This document shows, in pieces, positions 14,203-23,273 of a stretch of 23,273 nt of DNA; within the stretch, counting starts at the first letter, position 1; the number at the start of each line of letters is the position of its first letter. The notes under the pieces are model-generated. The model did not search any database. It had not been told where the DNA came from and worked only from the letters and a program-made list of their open reading frames with translations. This DNA comes from a virus. The stretch spans positions 1 to 23,273 of IMG/VR virus record IMGVR_UViG_3300037842_000103; one strand, written 5' to 3'. The position numbers and the translations under genes were made by a program.

Positions 14203-17200
14203 CTATTTCTGTAATGCAATTGCTCTCATATCTTTAACCAAAGGAACAATATTAGTTCCAGTACTTGTCATAACAATCTTAATTGCAAACGTTTTATATG
14301 TATGATAGATACTACCACCAGCAGAACGATAAGCAACAACTCCACTATTAGAACTATTTAGGTGAGCATGAGAGTTAGCACTTGTCAAGAATCCTTGACC
14401 ATCTGTATTAGCACTAAATCCAAATTCAAACTCTTTCATATCAGTATTATCAACTGAGTCAGAATAAGTATTACTAGAAGTTATTTGAGTCAAAGGAGTA
14501 AAGTCCTTATCAGCAAATGCATCAGCATCTTCAGAGTTATGAATTGCAGCATACACTTTAACTTCAGTACCTTGAGGTTTATAAGATGTTAAGAATACAC
14601 TTAAATCTTCCGCATCCTGACCATCTGCTAACTCAATAGGTTTAGTGAAATATCTAACAGATGCACCACCAACCTCTTTATGTTCATCAGTATTAACATT
14701 ATTTATCACATTACCAATAACGATTCCATTGATTCTTGATTCGTCAATAACTGGAGATACATATGTATCAGTCGTAGAGAAAGAACCTTTCAATACTAAT
14801 GACTTCTTAGAACCATCAACAGCAGTTAAACCTGTTTCGTTAGTCTTAGAATATACTTTCTTCTCACCAATTAAGAAATCGTTTTCAACACCAGTATCAA
14901 TATTAGTATATGAAGAACCAATAACACCTGAAGTAGATGTAGTTCTTGTAGTCCAAGAAGCAACAGTATTACCGTGAACGATTTGCGGAATCTTAGGGAT
15001 AGCAGTATTAAACGCAACGTTGTCAACTGAAGTCACTCTAGATGTAGCACCCGAAACCTGACCACGAGCATAACCGTTTGCCCAAGAACCAGTCGCATTA
15101 TCTAAGTAAAGTTTACCATTAGTTGAGTCAGTGAACCTAACAAAACCACTGTTAGTATTGGCAGTAAATGCTGCCACTTTACCTTTACCACTCGTGAAGT
15201 TAGAACCCAATATGAGAACTGAATTATTACCAGTTGCCATAGTACCAAACTTAGCAGGATTATATGGGTCTACCTTAACAATAACAGTACCATTAGCATA
15301 CTCATTAACAATACTTCTTACAGTGCCATTAGCAGAAGTAGCAGTTGTATTAGCAATAACAGTACCAACCGTAACATAATCACCTGCAGCATTACCAGTA
15401 ATTCCTTGAAGGGTTAATACTGACTCAGCAACAACTTTCTCACCGTGGTTAAATGTGCCATAGTTATTATCAACACTCATAAACTCAATATCATCATTCT
15501 CTACGTAGATCGTACCACCACTTGTTGTAAAGTCTGCTCTATGTAATTTGAACTTAAGATCTTCAGACTGAATCGGAGACCAAGTCTTATCGTTAGCAGA
15601 AGTAAACATTACTCCAGCAGCAGGTTGCTTATGAATTAATTCATTAGTATCTACATCAGTTCCACCAAGTTCACCAACCCATAATGCGAAGTCGTCAGAA
15701 TTACCACCTGGAATAATAGTCATCGCATAATCCGTACTATTCTTCAAGAATACTGGAGAGTCGAATGTAAACGAAGTAGCAGTATCGGAAGAAGTTGCAT
15801 TAGCACTCACTTCACTTGGTTGTAAAGTTTTAGAACCATAAGGAACAATTGTATTCGTAGGGAATCCAGTTTCAACTTCTCTAATTTGTACAGTGACAGG
15901 GAAAGTGCTAGACTTCTTACCAAAGTATAAATCTAGTTTAGTAATAAACGCACCATCAGACTCGCCAGCAACAACTGAGAAAGTTTGTGATAATGGATCC
16001 GAAGATGGCCATCTTCTCCAATTTCTTGTTCTAACAGATGTTAAAGTTCTATTATCAGATACATTATTATCAGAAAATTGAGGAGTTACCATATTGACAG
16101 ACGAACCTCGTTGAGTCACATCTAATCCAATACTTGTATAATCACCGTGAGCAGAAGTAGTTACTAAGTCTGCTTGAGTAGTTGTATTTGAAATATCTTT
16201 CAATTCAAAACGTCTAGTACCAACACGGAATTTAAGGTTACTATCATTAGGAACACGGAACATACCGTAAACATTACCAGAAGCATCTGTCGTTAGACTA
16301 GAACCCTCTGAAGTAGTATTAGCAAATGATGAGTTAGCAGGTGTACAATACAAAGTTACTGGTTCGTCATCGAAATATGGATACACACGGGTATTAGGTT
16401 TCATTCTAGTACCAGTAAACTGAATCATTCTAGAACGGATATACTCACGAACAGCAACATTAGTTACTTGGTTACCCATAGAGAAAGTTTCCGTTGATGG
16501 ACTTACTGAGGTCGTGATACCATTTATAATTTGGTTAGTTTGAGTAGTAGTAGTTGTAGACCCACTCCACCAATTTCCAGAAGAAGTTGTTGAAGAAGTC
16601 TCACCAGTCGTTGCCCAATTACCCCAATCAGTTCCAGTAACACCAGTTCTATCTGCAATTTCAGCAATAGCATCATACATTCCACTGAAGTCCATTTGAA
16701 TGTCAGGTAGAGTAGTTGTATCGCCAGTATTGTCAGCAGCAGGGTTTAGATTAACTTCACCTTGCCAGTTGAACGATAATTCTTGTACTGGGTTTCTTAA
16801 CTTACTTCCAAACGGTTGAGATAATAACTCAGTATTAGTATAATCAAGAGTAATTAAATCGCCAGTCTTAGTCACGTTTGAAGAAGTAAGAGATAAGTCT
16901 TTAGTGAAACTTACATCAGATCTATTAAATGTAGGTCTCAATTCAGATTTATTTCTATCAACTGCAGCACGATAACCAACCTTACTTGAGTCGGCAATAT
17001 TATGACCATCAAAGTTATCAACTAAGAAACCATTCTTAAATCTATCAACACCAGTAGTACCAAACATTTGTTTGTTCTTAGCGGATGCTTCTAATGCATT
17101 AAGAGATGAATAGTATTCAAGGTTCTTGATACGTTGTTCAACAGAACGAAGATCCTTCATCGTATATCTACGATTATTTTCAAGATCTAACATTACTTGA

Positions 17201-20100
17201 TAGTCAGTTCTGTTGTATGCTTTAGCAACATATGAAGATAACGATGGGAATACTGGAACATTTAACACACCAAGTGTCATCGCTCCTGCTAATTCATCAG
17301 GAGTTCTTGGAGTTAGAGCAGGAACACCTTTAGTGACTTCTACTTTACCCTCTTTAGTTAATACAACTCTATCCTTTCTGGGCAAGTAGTATTGAATATC
17401 TGCTTGGAAGTTTTCATCAGGAGTTGGCATCATCGCACCAGACGAGTCAATACTAAATGCAGTTAATTCCGCAGGGTTAGTAGGTGCTAAAGCAACAGTA
17501 CCAGTCGCAGATGGAGTAACTGTATTTGTTTTAATAGGTCTAAAGTCTACCGCATCTCTTAGATCGTATCTCTTACCAGTGGTAGGAGAATTGAATAGAG
17601 GAATTTCTTGAGTAGTAATAGCAGAAGTGTTAGCAGAATTAGTATCATCAATTGGGTATGAGTCTACAGATAAGTAACCAATACCAGTTGATGTATCTCT
17701 ATTGAAGTAACTAAACTTAACCATTAATCCAACATTAGTTAAGTCGAGTGAACTTGTTGCTTTCTGTTTAAGGAAAGAAGTATCGTAGAATGCATCCTTC
17801 ATACCGTTGTCTAATTCGAAGTCTGACGTTACATCATTACTCGCAGTAGTAACTCCAGTATTAGAACCCTGATAAACAGAAACTAATTTGAATGCATCAG
17901 CAACACCTAGTGACCAAGCACCATTCTTACTAGCACTATGCGAACCAGTATTAATATGAATGAACTTATCTTTCAATACAGTCTTAGCAGTTTGAACAGC
18001 ATCAGTTCTTAAACGGTTAAAGTAAACCGAAGCAGTAAATGTAGAAGCAAGGTTTGCTTGACCTAGATTAACTTGATGTTGAGATGAAGTTGAAGTGATA
18101 CTACCGTTTGACGTTAAGTCAAAGATATAACCACTAGGGAATGAAGTTTTATGTGCTACTGCAGCATCAGTTCCAGAGAATACATCAACAACTTTCAATG
18201 AAGTGTCAGTCGTAATTTCAGAAACTATTTGAGCAGCATGAGCACCACATTTAATAACATCACCAACTTGATATTGCGTAGTAAATACTGTTGAAGTACC
18301 AGTAACTGTATTACCAGTATATGAAACGTGTCCAGTATGAGCAGCAGTATCAACTGCTGTTTTAGAAACGATTAATATATTTCTTTCATCAGTATTTGAT
18401 AACGGAGAACCAGTATCATTATTAACTTCAGTACCACCTGCGTGGGCAGAATTTGCCGTTACAATTGAAGTTCCGTCAGTAGCAAACGTTACAGTCTGCT
18501 CAGTTCTGTACACAAATTGAGTATCTACATTGTTAGATGCGTCTTTAAGTGTCTTAGTACCGTTTTGAGTGAAAGGGAATACAAGAGTGTTAAGACCTGC
18601 TTCTTGTAGTTTAGCAGAACCATTAGTTTCAAGTACAATATCACACATTGATTTTGGACCAGTCGCATTGTTCTCGTAAATACCTCTTACATCAGAGAAT
18701 GATTTGCCACTGTTCATTTGAACGTCGAATAAGTAAACTCTAAATTGACCTAATGAAGTTCCTGGAGTACCTGCATGATATTGGAAACCACGAACTCTTG
18801 CTGTACCAATAGCACTACCACTAGCACCAGTTGTACCGAAGTTCTTACCAGAAATACCAGTTTGAGCAGCATCGTGTAGAGCAACTTCTCTTAAACCTTG
18901 GAAGTCCCAAGTACCAACACATTCTTTAGCAATAACGTAGTTACCAAATGCTTGACCAATTGTACGACCATCTTTAGTATCCCAATCAGTTGCTTTATCA
19001 GCATCTCTGAATACAGATGATTCAATAGAAATTTTATTACCACTTACATAACCAATACCTTTTTCTACTTCACATACAAGTTTATTAACATCACCACCAT
19101 CAGCAGAAGAATAACGACCAAGGTTGTTATCACCTTTTAGGTGTTCTCTAATTCTTAGGTTAAATGGTTCGATAGCAAAGTTACCACTAGTTTCGTAACT
19201 TCTCTCGTTAATATAACTACCCAAGTCTGAGTATGTTGTATCAGTAAATCTTTGAGAGATAGCACCGTTCTCGATCTCAGCAACACTAAAGAATGTAGTT
19301 GTATTCGCAGCAGTTAAACTTCTTACTGCTAGAGTAGGTTCCATCTTAAGACGAGAAGCACCTGGAGCAGCAAAGTTAGTAGAACCAGTTGAGTTATCAA
19401 GTAATGAAGAATCCGCATTAGAATCGATAATAGTTTCTCTTGTTTCGAAACCAACCTTTTTATTAGGAGTAATTGAATACTTATCAACAATAACACTTTG
19501 AGGAGCAACTCTTACGAAATTACCTTTATGATAAACAACACCATCAGATACAGTTGCTCTGAATCCTTCACCAGTCGCACTTGAAGTAATTGTATTACCA
19601 GCAACAACAAAATCGTTATTACCTGAATGTCTTAATAATAATGTTTCATTATCAGTAAATGTTTTAGTTGTATTGTTAGAACCAGAGTTTGTGTAGTTTA
19701 CAAATAATGATAAGTAGTTTGGCGAAGCAGCCTCAGAACCCTCTTTAGCATCTACCAATTTAGCAGTCATTCCAGAAGTAGCACCTGTCACAACAACATT
19801 AGCGATAGCACTTCCATTAAAGAAGTCGCCCAATAGCATTACACGGTTGTTAGCATCCTTATCTCTAAGTTTAACATAATCAACAGTGCTAGTTGAAACA
19901 CCAACACCACTAATAACCGTACCATCTACTACAACTTCATTAGCAAATCGTTCTACTTGATTTTGCAGAATCGATTGCATTTGAGTTAATTCTCTTGCTT
20001 GAACAGAATATCCTGGACGGAATAGAACTCTATGAAAATTCTTTGTTTCGTCGAAGTCGTCGAAGTAAGGGGATTGGTTTAGGTTTGTTTCGATGCTCAT
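14203..20100 (-). CDS. Very large DUF4815-type virion structural protein (1965 aa), probable baseplate/fibre-hub component
   Basis: The N-terminus (NLNQSPYFDDFDETKNFHRV, then VLFRPGYSVQARELTQMQSI at about 24-43, ILQNQVERFAN) is the signature start of the DUF4815 family of marine T4-like phages. Near residues 1225-1245 it has IQFTGTRMKPNTRVYPYFDD, another family landmark, followed by a Ser-Leu-Thr-rich region, a W-R-R-W-P-S-S-DPLSQTF stretch near 1360, and beta-rich C-terminal domains. The Ser/Thr-rich low-complexity stretch just before the landmark (STTTTTQTNQ) is probably a flexible linker. The gene follows gp8 by 6 bases, with a strong AAAGGAAAA ribosome site. Its position after gp8 is where T4 has genes 9-12, so a hub linking baseplate and fibres is a fair inference. 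The family's exact role is not known to me. Confidence 0.9.
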   Translation of the reverse strand: MSIETNLNQSPYFDDFDETKNFHRVLFRPGYSVQARELTQMQSILQNQVERFANEVVVDGTVISGVGVSTSTVDYVKLRDKDANNRVMLLGDFFNGSAIANVVVTGATSGMTAKLVDAKEGSEAASPNYLSLFVNYTNSGSNNTTKTFTDNETLLLRHSGNNDFVVAGNTITSSATGEGFRATVSDGVVYHKGNFVRVAPQSVIVDKYSITPNKKVGFETRETIIDSNADSSLLDNSTGSTNFAAPGASRLKMEPTLAVRSLTAANTTTFFSVAEIENGAISQRFTDTTYSDLGSYINERSYETSGNFAIEPFNLRIREHLKGDNNLGRYSSADGGDVNKLVCEVEKGIGYVSGNKISIESSVFRDADKATDWDTKDGRTIGQAFGNYVIAKECVGTWDFQGLREVALHDAAQTGISGKNFGTTGASGSAIGTARVRGFQYHAGTPGTSLGQFRVYLFDVQMNSGKSFSDVRGIYENNATGPKSMCDIVLETNGSAKLQEAGLNTLVFPFTQNGTKTLKDASNNVDTQFVYRTEQTVTFATDGTSIVTANSAHAGGTEVNNDTGSPLSNTDERNILIVSKTAVDTAAHTGHVSYTGNTVTGTSTVFTTQYQVGDVIKCGAHAAQIVSEITTDTSLKVVDVFSGTDAAVAHKTSFPSGYIFDLTSNGSITSTSSQHQVNLGQANLASTFTASVYFNRLRTDAVQTAKTVLKDKFIHINTGSHSASKNGAWSLGVADAFKLVSVYQGSNTGVTTASNDVTSDFELDNGMKDAFYDTSFLKQKATSSLDLTNVGLMVKFSYFNRDTSTGIGYLSVDSYPIDDTNSANTSAITTQEIPLFNSPTTGKRYDLRDAVDFRPIKTNTVTPSATGTVALAPTNPAELTAFSIDSSGAMMPTPDENFQADIQYYLPRKDRVVLTKEGKVEVTKGVPALTPRTPDELAGAMTLGVLNVPVFPSLSSYVAKAYNRTDYQVMLDLENNRRYTMKDLRSVEQRIKNLEYYSSLNALEASAKNKQMFGTTGVDRFKNGFLVDNFDGHNIADSSKVGYRAAVDRNKSELRPTFNRSDVSFTKDLSLTSSNVTKTGDLITLDYTNTELLSQPFGSKLRNPVQELSFNWQGEVNLNPAADNTGDTTTLPDIQMDFSGMYDAIAEIADRTGVTGTDWGNWATTGETSSTTSSGNWWSGSTTTTTQTNQIINGITTSVSPSTETFSMGNQVTNVAVREYIRSRMIQFTGTRMKPNTRVYPYFDDEPVTLYCTPANSSFANTTSEGSSLTTDASGNVYGMFRVPNDSNLKFRVGTRRFELKDISNTTTQADLVTTSAHGDYTSIGLDVTQRGSSVNMVTPQFSDNNVSDNRTLTSVRTRNWRRWPSSDPLSQTFSVVAGESDGAFITKLDLYFGKKSSTFPVTVQIREVETGFPTNTIVPYGSKTLQPSEVSANATSSDTATSFTFDSPVFLKNSTDYAMTIIPGGNSDDFALWVGELGGTDVDTNELIHKQPAAGVMFTSANDKTWSPIQSEDLKFKLHRADFTTSGGTIYVENDDIEFMSVDNNYGTFNHGEKVVAESVLTLQGITGNAAGDYVTVGTVIANTTATSANGTVRSIVNEYANGTVIVKVDPYNPAKFGTMATGNNSVLILGSNFTSGKGKVAAFTANTNSGFVRFTDSTNGKLYLDNATGSWANGYARGQVSGATSRVTSVDNVAFNTAIPKIPQIVHGNTVASWTTRTTSTSGVIGSSYTNIDTGVENDFLIGEKKVYSKTNETGLTAVDGSKKSLVLKGSFSTTDTYVSPVIDESRINGIVIGNVINNVNTDEHKEVGGASVRYFTKPIELADGQDAEDLSVFLTSYKPQGTEVKVYAAIHNSEDADAFADKDFTPLTQITSSNTYSDSVDNTDMKEFEFGFSANTDGQGFLTSANSHAHLNSSNSGVVAYRSAGGSIYHTYKTFAIKIVMTSTGTNIVPLVKDMRAIALQK

Positions 20101-20111
20101 TTATTTTTCCT

Positions 20112-21905
20112 TTAAAAATCTAAAATGATTTTAATGTCTTCAATTTGTTTTGGATCTCTTGTCACTGGTTGTATGTTTTCAGTAAATAAGATTTCCCCAG
20201 AATATGTATTCGCTTCTGGACCCTTGATCGCTTCAACAGTCGCAACCTTTGTTTCACTTGTGCTTTTAAGTATAATATCATCTTTAGTGAATGCTGCATA
20301 GTCGCTATAACTATCTACATCATTCGCATATACCGTATAGAAAGATGGATCTGATTCAGTTTCATCTTCTCTAATATAAACGACGTTACCATTTGCTGAC
20401 TTAACTGCATTTACTAATGCTGCAGAACTTCTTGCTACTGGACCTAATTCTGTCACGAATTCTAATTCACCAATTTCAGCACGTAATCTATTTCTTTCAT
20501 TTGTTAAGATATCACCAACAACCAATGGGTTCTTTGGATCAGAACCTTCCATTTGATTATATGAAATACCCATTCTTGTAGTCAACCTTAATGCAGCAGG
20601 ACTATTAGATGTATTAGCAACATTTTCGATAGTTGTTGTATTGTTATTAGCATCTACCTTTAATACTGGATCTTTTAAGATACTAATAGTTCTAAATTCT
20701 GTATTACTTGGAATGTATCCATTACCGTTAGCAGAAATACCCTCAGTTCCATTATACTTAACAGTTAGCATTAACCTATCGGCACCTAATTCGCGAATTG
20801 GGTCTGAACCATGTCCACCAACTGGACTGATTACAGCATTAGCAGTAACTCCAGCACCGTGAATATTATTTGATGTAATTAATACGGTTGCCCTTGTGTA
20901 GTCTTGACCAACAGCAATAACTGCTACGTTTGAAATAGCACCAGTTGAAGTATCAACCCTTGAGTATGCCTTAGCACCAGCACCATCACCAATAAATGTT
21001 ACAGTTGGTGAGATTATAATCCTTGAGTCTGTATTACAAGTTGTAGCAAATGCAGTATTAACTGTAAGTGTTTTAGTTGCACCAGAATAATCGATAACAC
21101 GTCTTAACTGACCAGCACCCGTACCTGATAATACATAAACACTAGAACCATTATAGTAGTTGTCGATTGGTGATGGTGGATTATCACCTGCAGCAGACAT
21201 TTTCAAACTATCTCTACCACCTGCTTCCACAACACCATTAGCAACCATATGATAACCTGAACCAACGTTCACAGTTTCTACAACTTGAATAGAACCATTA
21301 ACTGCAGCATTTTGTACTGCCAATTGTCTATCGGATTCAATAGAACCATCACCAGCAGAAATAGTTTTTACTGGCATATGTGATGGTGTTAAGAATTTCT
21401 CTGCCTCACCTAAAGAAACTGAGTATATGTATTTCCAAGTATAACCATCTGAGGTCGTAAACGGTAATGTTGAGAACCCATTAGGTTTGATTGTTGATGC
21501 AGCACCTTTATTATTGTATAAGCATTTATATACATTATACTCATCAGTCAGCACCCAAGTCGCACGTGCATAGACGTCTTCGTCTGTATCTCTGTACATC
21601 GAATATACTGTACCAGTATTCCAATCGTATCTTGTTGTGACATGAGAACAATCACTATCGTTGATTTTCTTAGCACCAATAAATTCTCTATGAATATTAT
21701 ACCTTAAATATTGGTCAGTATCGTCTGTTTGATCTGGGACGGGGTCTTCTGCCCAAGCATTAGATCTACCAATAACACAATAAAGAATTGTAGAACGTTT
21801 TACTGTGCTACTATCTTCTTCAGCATTCATTGCGTGAACGAATGCTTTAGCATTGTTAATTGATAATTCTTTAGTTGCGTAGATTGTTGTAGATGATGAA
21901 GGCAT
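20112..21905 (-). CDS. 8: Baseplate wedge subunit, T4 gp8-like (597 aa, enlarged)
   Basis: Several blocks match T4 gp8 in order: GRSNAWAED near residue 50 (T4 GRSEPW), VYKCLYNN near 125 (T4 VYRCLD), TSDGYTWKYIYSV near 155-167 (T4 GDGYVWEYLFEI), FRTISILKDPVLK near 405 (T4 FRQISIITNPLEAK), and the C-terminal IEDIKIILDF (T4 EEINILFTF). In T4 gp8 dimerises and builds the outer baseplate wedge with gp6, gp7 and gp10. T4 gp8 is 334 residues. The extra ~260 lie mainly between the DGYxW block and the FRTISI block, with GSGY...V and GxxYTRATVLI beta repeats. The start overlaps the previous stop by one base (TAATG), and a late promoter box lies 13 bases upstream. The identification is strong. Confidence 0.92.
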   Translation of the reverse strand: MPSSSTTIYATKELSINNAKAFVHAMNAEEDSSTVKRSTILYCVIGRSNAWAEDPVPDQTDDTDQYLRYNIHREFIGAKKINDSDCSHVTTRYDWNTGTVYSMYRDTDEDVYARATWVLTDEYNVYKCLYNNKGAASTIKPNGFSTLPFTTSDGYTWKYIYSVSLGEAEKFLTPSHMPVKTISAGDGSIESDRQLAVQNAAVNGSIQVVETVNVGSGYHMVANGVVEAGGRDSLKMSAAGDNPPSPIDNYYNGSSVYVLSGTGAGQLRRVIDYSGATKTLTVNTAFATTCNTDSRIIISPTVTFIGDGAGAKAYSRVDTSTGAISNVAVIAVGQDYTRATVLITSNNIHGAGVTANAVISPVGGHGSDPIRELGADRLMLTVKYNGTEGISANGNGYIPSNTEFRTISILKDPVLKVDANNNTTTIENVANTSNSPAALRLTTRMGISYNQMEGSDPKNPLVVGDILTNERNRLRAEIGELEFVTELGPVARSSAALVNAVKSANGNVVYIREDETESDPSFYTVYANDVDSYSDYAAFTKDDIILKSTSETKVATVEAIKGPEANTYSGEILFTENIQPVTRDPKQIEDIKIILDF

Positions 21906-23273
21906 TAAATTGATCCGTATTTATAGTATGTATTAGCACTTGACAAATTAGTATTCGCCCATGCTATTTTCACGTTAGCAGTAGTATCATTCGTTACTAT
22001 ATTTAGGGGAATTGCATAGAACGATTTGTGAGCATGCTCAACTATAATCGTATCATTATTCGCAAATTCTGATAAGAACGAAGTACCACTACCGTTTAAT
22101 GTATAACTTCCATTATTTATACTAATTGTTCCATTTGACTGTGACAATTTACCATTATCAGAAGATACCGACACATTAACATAGGCATTACTTTGTGAAC
22201 GGAACTTACCGAATAATGCTTGACCAGCAGGATGTACAAGTTTTAATGCATAATCACGGTATCTGTCAAGAGAAATTGCTGAAATAATCTCATAAGAGAA
22301 TTCTTGATAGTATTCGCTGTCTTGGATATAACCACGAGCAGAGGATACGTGACTCCTAGTTGTAGCATAATATCCTTCAGCATTAGCAACACCACTTAAC
22401 CCTAACGTGACCACAGCACTTGTAGCAAGTGGACGATCGGATGCTTGTAATATAACACTCTCGCCTTGCTTATATGCATAACCAGAATCTAAAGTTCTTA
22501 ACCCAGTAATCGTACCATTAGCACCAACGTTTGCTTTGATGTCAGCATTATCACCTAACACACCTTCGTCTTTGATTGTAACAATAGTAGCACTACCAGT
22601 ATTAATAACACTTCTAGTATCTGCTTCTAATCCTGGAGTATAAGATGAGTTAAATGATTGTAGAGCAACTGTTGCGTTGTTAGCAAAAGTAATATTTCCT
22701 GGCTTTCTTTGTAATAAGTCTTGCCAAACCCTAACAGTCATTTCATATTTACCATCAGGGTTTATGATAATATTAATAGGTTGATTCGGACCAGCACCTG
22801 CTTTAACGTGAGCAGTCGCACCAGTTGATGATTGAACAATCTTATCATTCGTATCGAGTTTAGTAAAACTAGAATTGCCAGTTCCCCAATTCACGTCAGT
22901 GCTTTGTAAAGTTATGTATGATTCGCCAATGCCTAAAGAAGCAATATCATTTTCTCTCACTTTGATAGTAGGTGCAACTGAATAACCAGCACCACCTACA
23001 ATTAATGATATCTTATCAATTGAACCAATTGTTTCTGCTGAGAATAATAATGAGTCAGATAACTTAGTATGGATATTTTCAATCAATGTGTTAGATGTAT
23101 CGTTCGCCGTATTACCAATTATTGTAGATGAACCAACAACCCTTAATCCTTCGTTTTGGATAAATGCTTTCATCGGACCATTATCAAATTGAGATGAAAC
23201 ATTAGCAGTTGTATTAGCACCAACTTGTAGAGTGACTAAATGTCTGTCATCTGCACCACCAACACCTGCGGTA
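21905..23273 (-). CDS. C-terminal part (456 codons) of a large baseplate-region structural protein, open at the right edge
   Basis: The frame is open through base 23273, so the real start is outside the window; the ATG at 23173 is internal. Translation upstream of it continues as HLVTLQVGANTTANVSSQFD. Visible parts are GxGYSVAPTIKV-type beta repeats (near 22980) and, toward the C-terminus, YIQDSEYYQEFSYEI...YRDYALKLVHPAGQALFGKF, a motif seen in big structural proteins of marine myoviruses. The end (TANVKIAWANTNLSSANTYY) overlaps the gp8 start by one base. Position directly before gp8 matches T4 gp6/gp7, and a gp7-like wedge initiator role is possible, but no T4 gp6 or gp7 block was recognised in this fragment. 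Confidence 0.85.
   Translation of the reverse strand, partial: TAGVGGADDRHLVTLQVGANTTANVSSQFDNGPMKAFIQNEGLRVVGSSTIIGNTANDTSNTLIENIHTKLSDSLLFSAETIGSIDKISLIVGGAGYSVAPTIKVRENDIASLGIGESYITLQSTDVNWGTGNSSFTKLDTNDKIVQSSTGATAHVKAGAGPNQPINIIINPDGKYEMTVRVWQDLLQRKPGNITFANNATVALQSFNSSYTPGLEADTRSVINTGSATIVTIKDEGVLGDNADIKANVGANGTITGLRTLDSGYAYKQGESVILQASDRPLATSAVVTLGLSGVANAEGYYATTRSHVSSARGYIQDSEYYQEFSYEIISAISLDRYRDYALKLVHPAGQALFGKFRSQSNAYVNVSVSSDNGKLSQSNGTISINNGSYTLNGSGTSFLSEFANNDTIIVEHAHKSFYAIPLNIVTNDTTANVKIAWANTNLSSANTYYKYGSI
21918..21925 (-). promoter_or_regulatory. Possible internal T4-type late promoter box before gp8
   Basis: Exact TATAAATA on the minus strand inside the last codons of the upstream gene (encoding YKY). 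It is 12 bases from the gp8 ATG and would give a leader of about 7 nt. T4 late promoters do occur within upstream genes, but in AT-rich coding DNA a chance match is possible. Another exact copy at 22114-22121 sits deep inside a coding region. Confidence 0.4.

Noticed and set aside
22114-22121. TATAAATA inside the right-edge structural gene
   Set aside because: It lies deep in coding sequence (encoding SINNG) and about 200 bases from the next start. In AT-rich DNA one or two chance copies per strand are expected over a window this size.
23071-23173. ATG at 23173 as the start of the right-edge gene
   Set aside because: The frame continues open upstream to the window edge with sensible protein sequence (LVTLQVGANTTANVSSQFD), so this ATG is internal and the gene is truncated by the window.

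Overview
This window looks like part of the late structural (baseplate and adhesin) region of a T4-like marine myovirus. Every supported gene is on the minus strand, so transcription runs from high to low coordinates. Three things support the call. A baseplate wedge gp8 homologue carries recognisable T4 gp8 blocks. Next to it is a DUF4815-type structural giant of the sort found in marine T4-like phages. Exact copies of the T4-type late promoter box TATAAATA lie just upstream of several genes. The sequence is AT-rich, and the protein style (many Asn/Thr/Ser-rich fibre proteins, N-termini such as MASIxKxKRS and MAKSR) resembles cyanophages and pelagiphages. The host cannot be fixed from this window.

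Layout, in order of transcription. (1) 23273-14203, baseplate block: the C-terminal part of a large structural protein (open at the right edge), gp8 (1-base overlap), then the 1965-aa DUF4815-type protein. (2) 14119-8942, first fibre block: a 65-aa coiled-coil protein; a 1220-aa fibre ending in a peptidase S74 self-cleaving chaperone; three small beta-rich proteins; and a 101-aa coiled-coil protein. These genes are nearly abutting. (3) 8890-1, adhesin cassette block: five separate genes of 342, 288, 1731 and 131 aa plus a partial one (open at the left edge). Each has its own exact late promoter box, and two are followed by UUCG-type terminators.

The adhesin genes share interchangeable parts. 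There are two N-terminal anchor types (KxKRS...GExA...DKLF, and MAKSRxR), one C-terminal head domain in three sizes of protein, and a common stock of stalk modules. The 1731-aa protein is extremely repetitive: 26 copies of an (S/T)NT(A/D)IR unit and six LDTLNELA super-modules. Many repeats are near-identical in DNA, and stretches of 44-55 identical bases are shared with the partial gene at the left edge. This is a natural substrate for recombinational reshuffling of receptor-binding stalks.

The most unusual non-coding signal is in the roughly 160-nt leader of the 1731-aa gene. It holds three hairpins with conserved loops (GGAAAUGAA or GGAUAUUGAA) and stems that change in a compensatory way. 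I do not recognise this as a known riboswitch or operator. Other leader oddities are a late promoter that would make the 131-aa gene's mRNA essentially leaderless, and hairpins at the predicted 5' ends of two other adhesin mRNAs. I saw no tRNA, rRNA, CRISPR array, insertion sequence, integrase or diversity-generating reverse transcriptase, and no gene-free stretch longer than about 190 bases.
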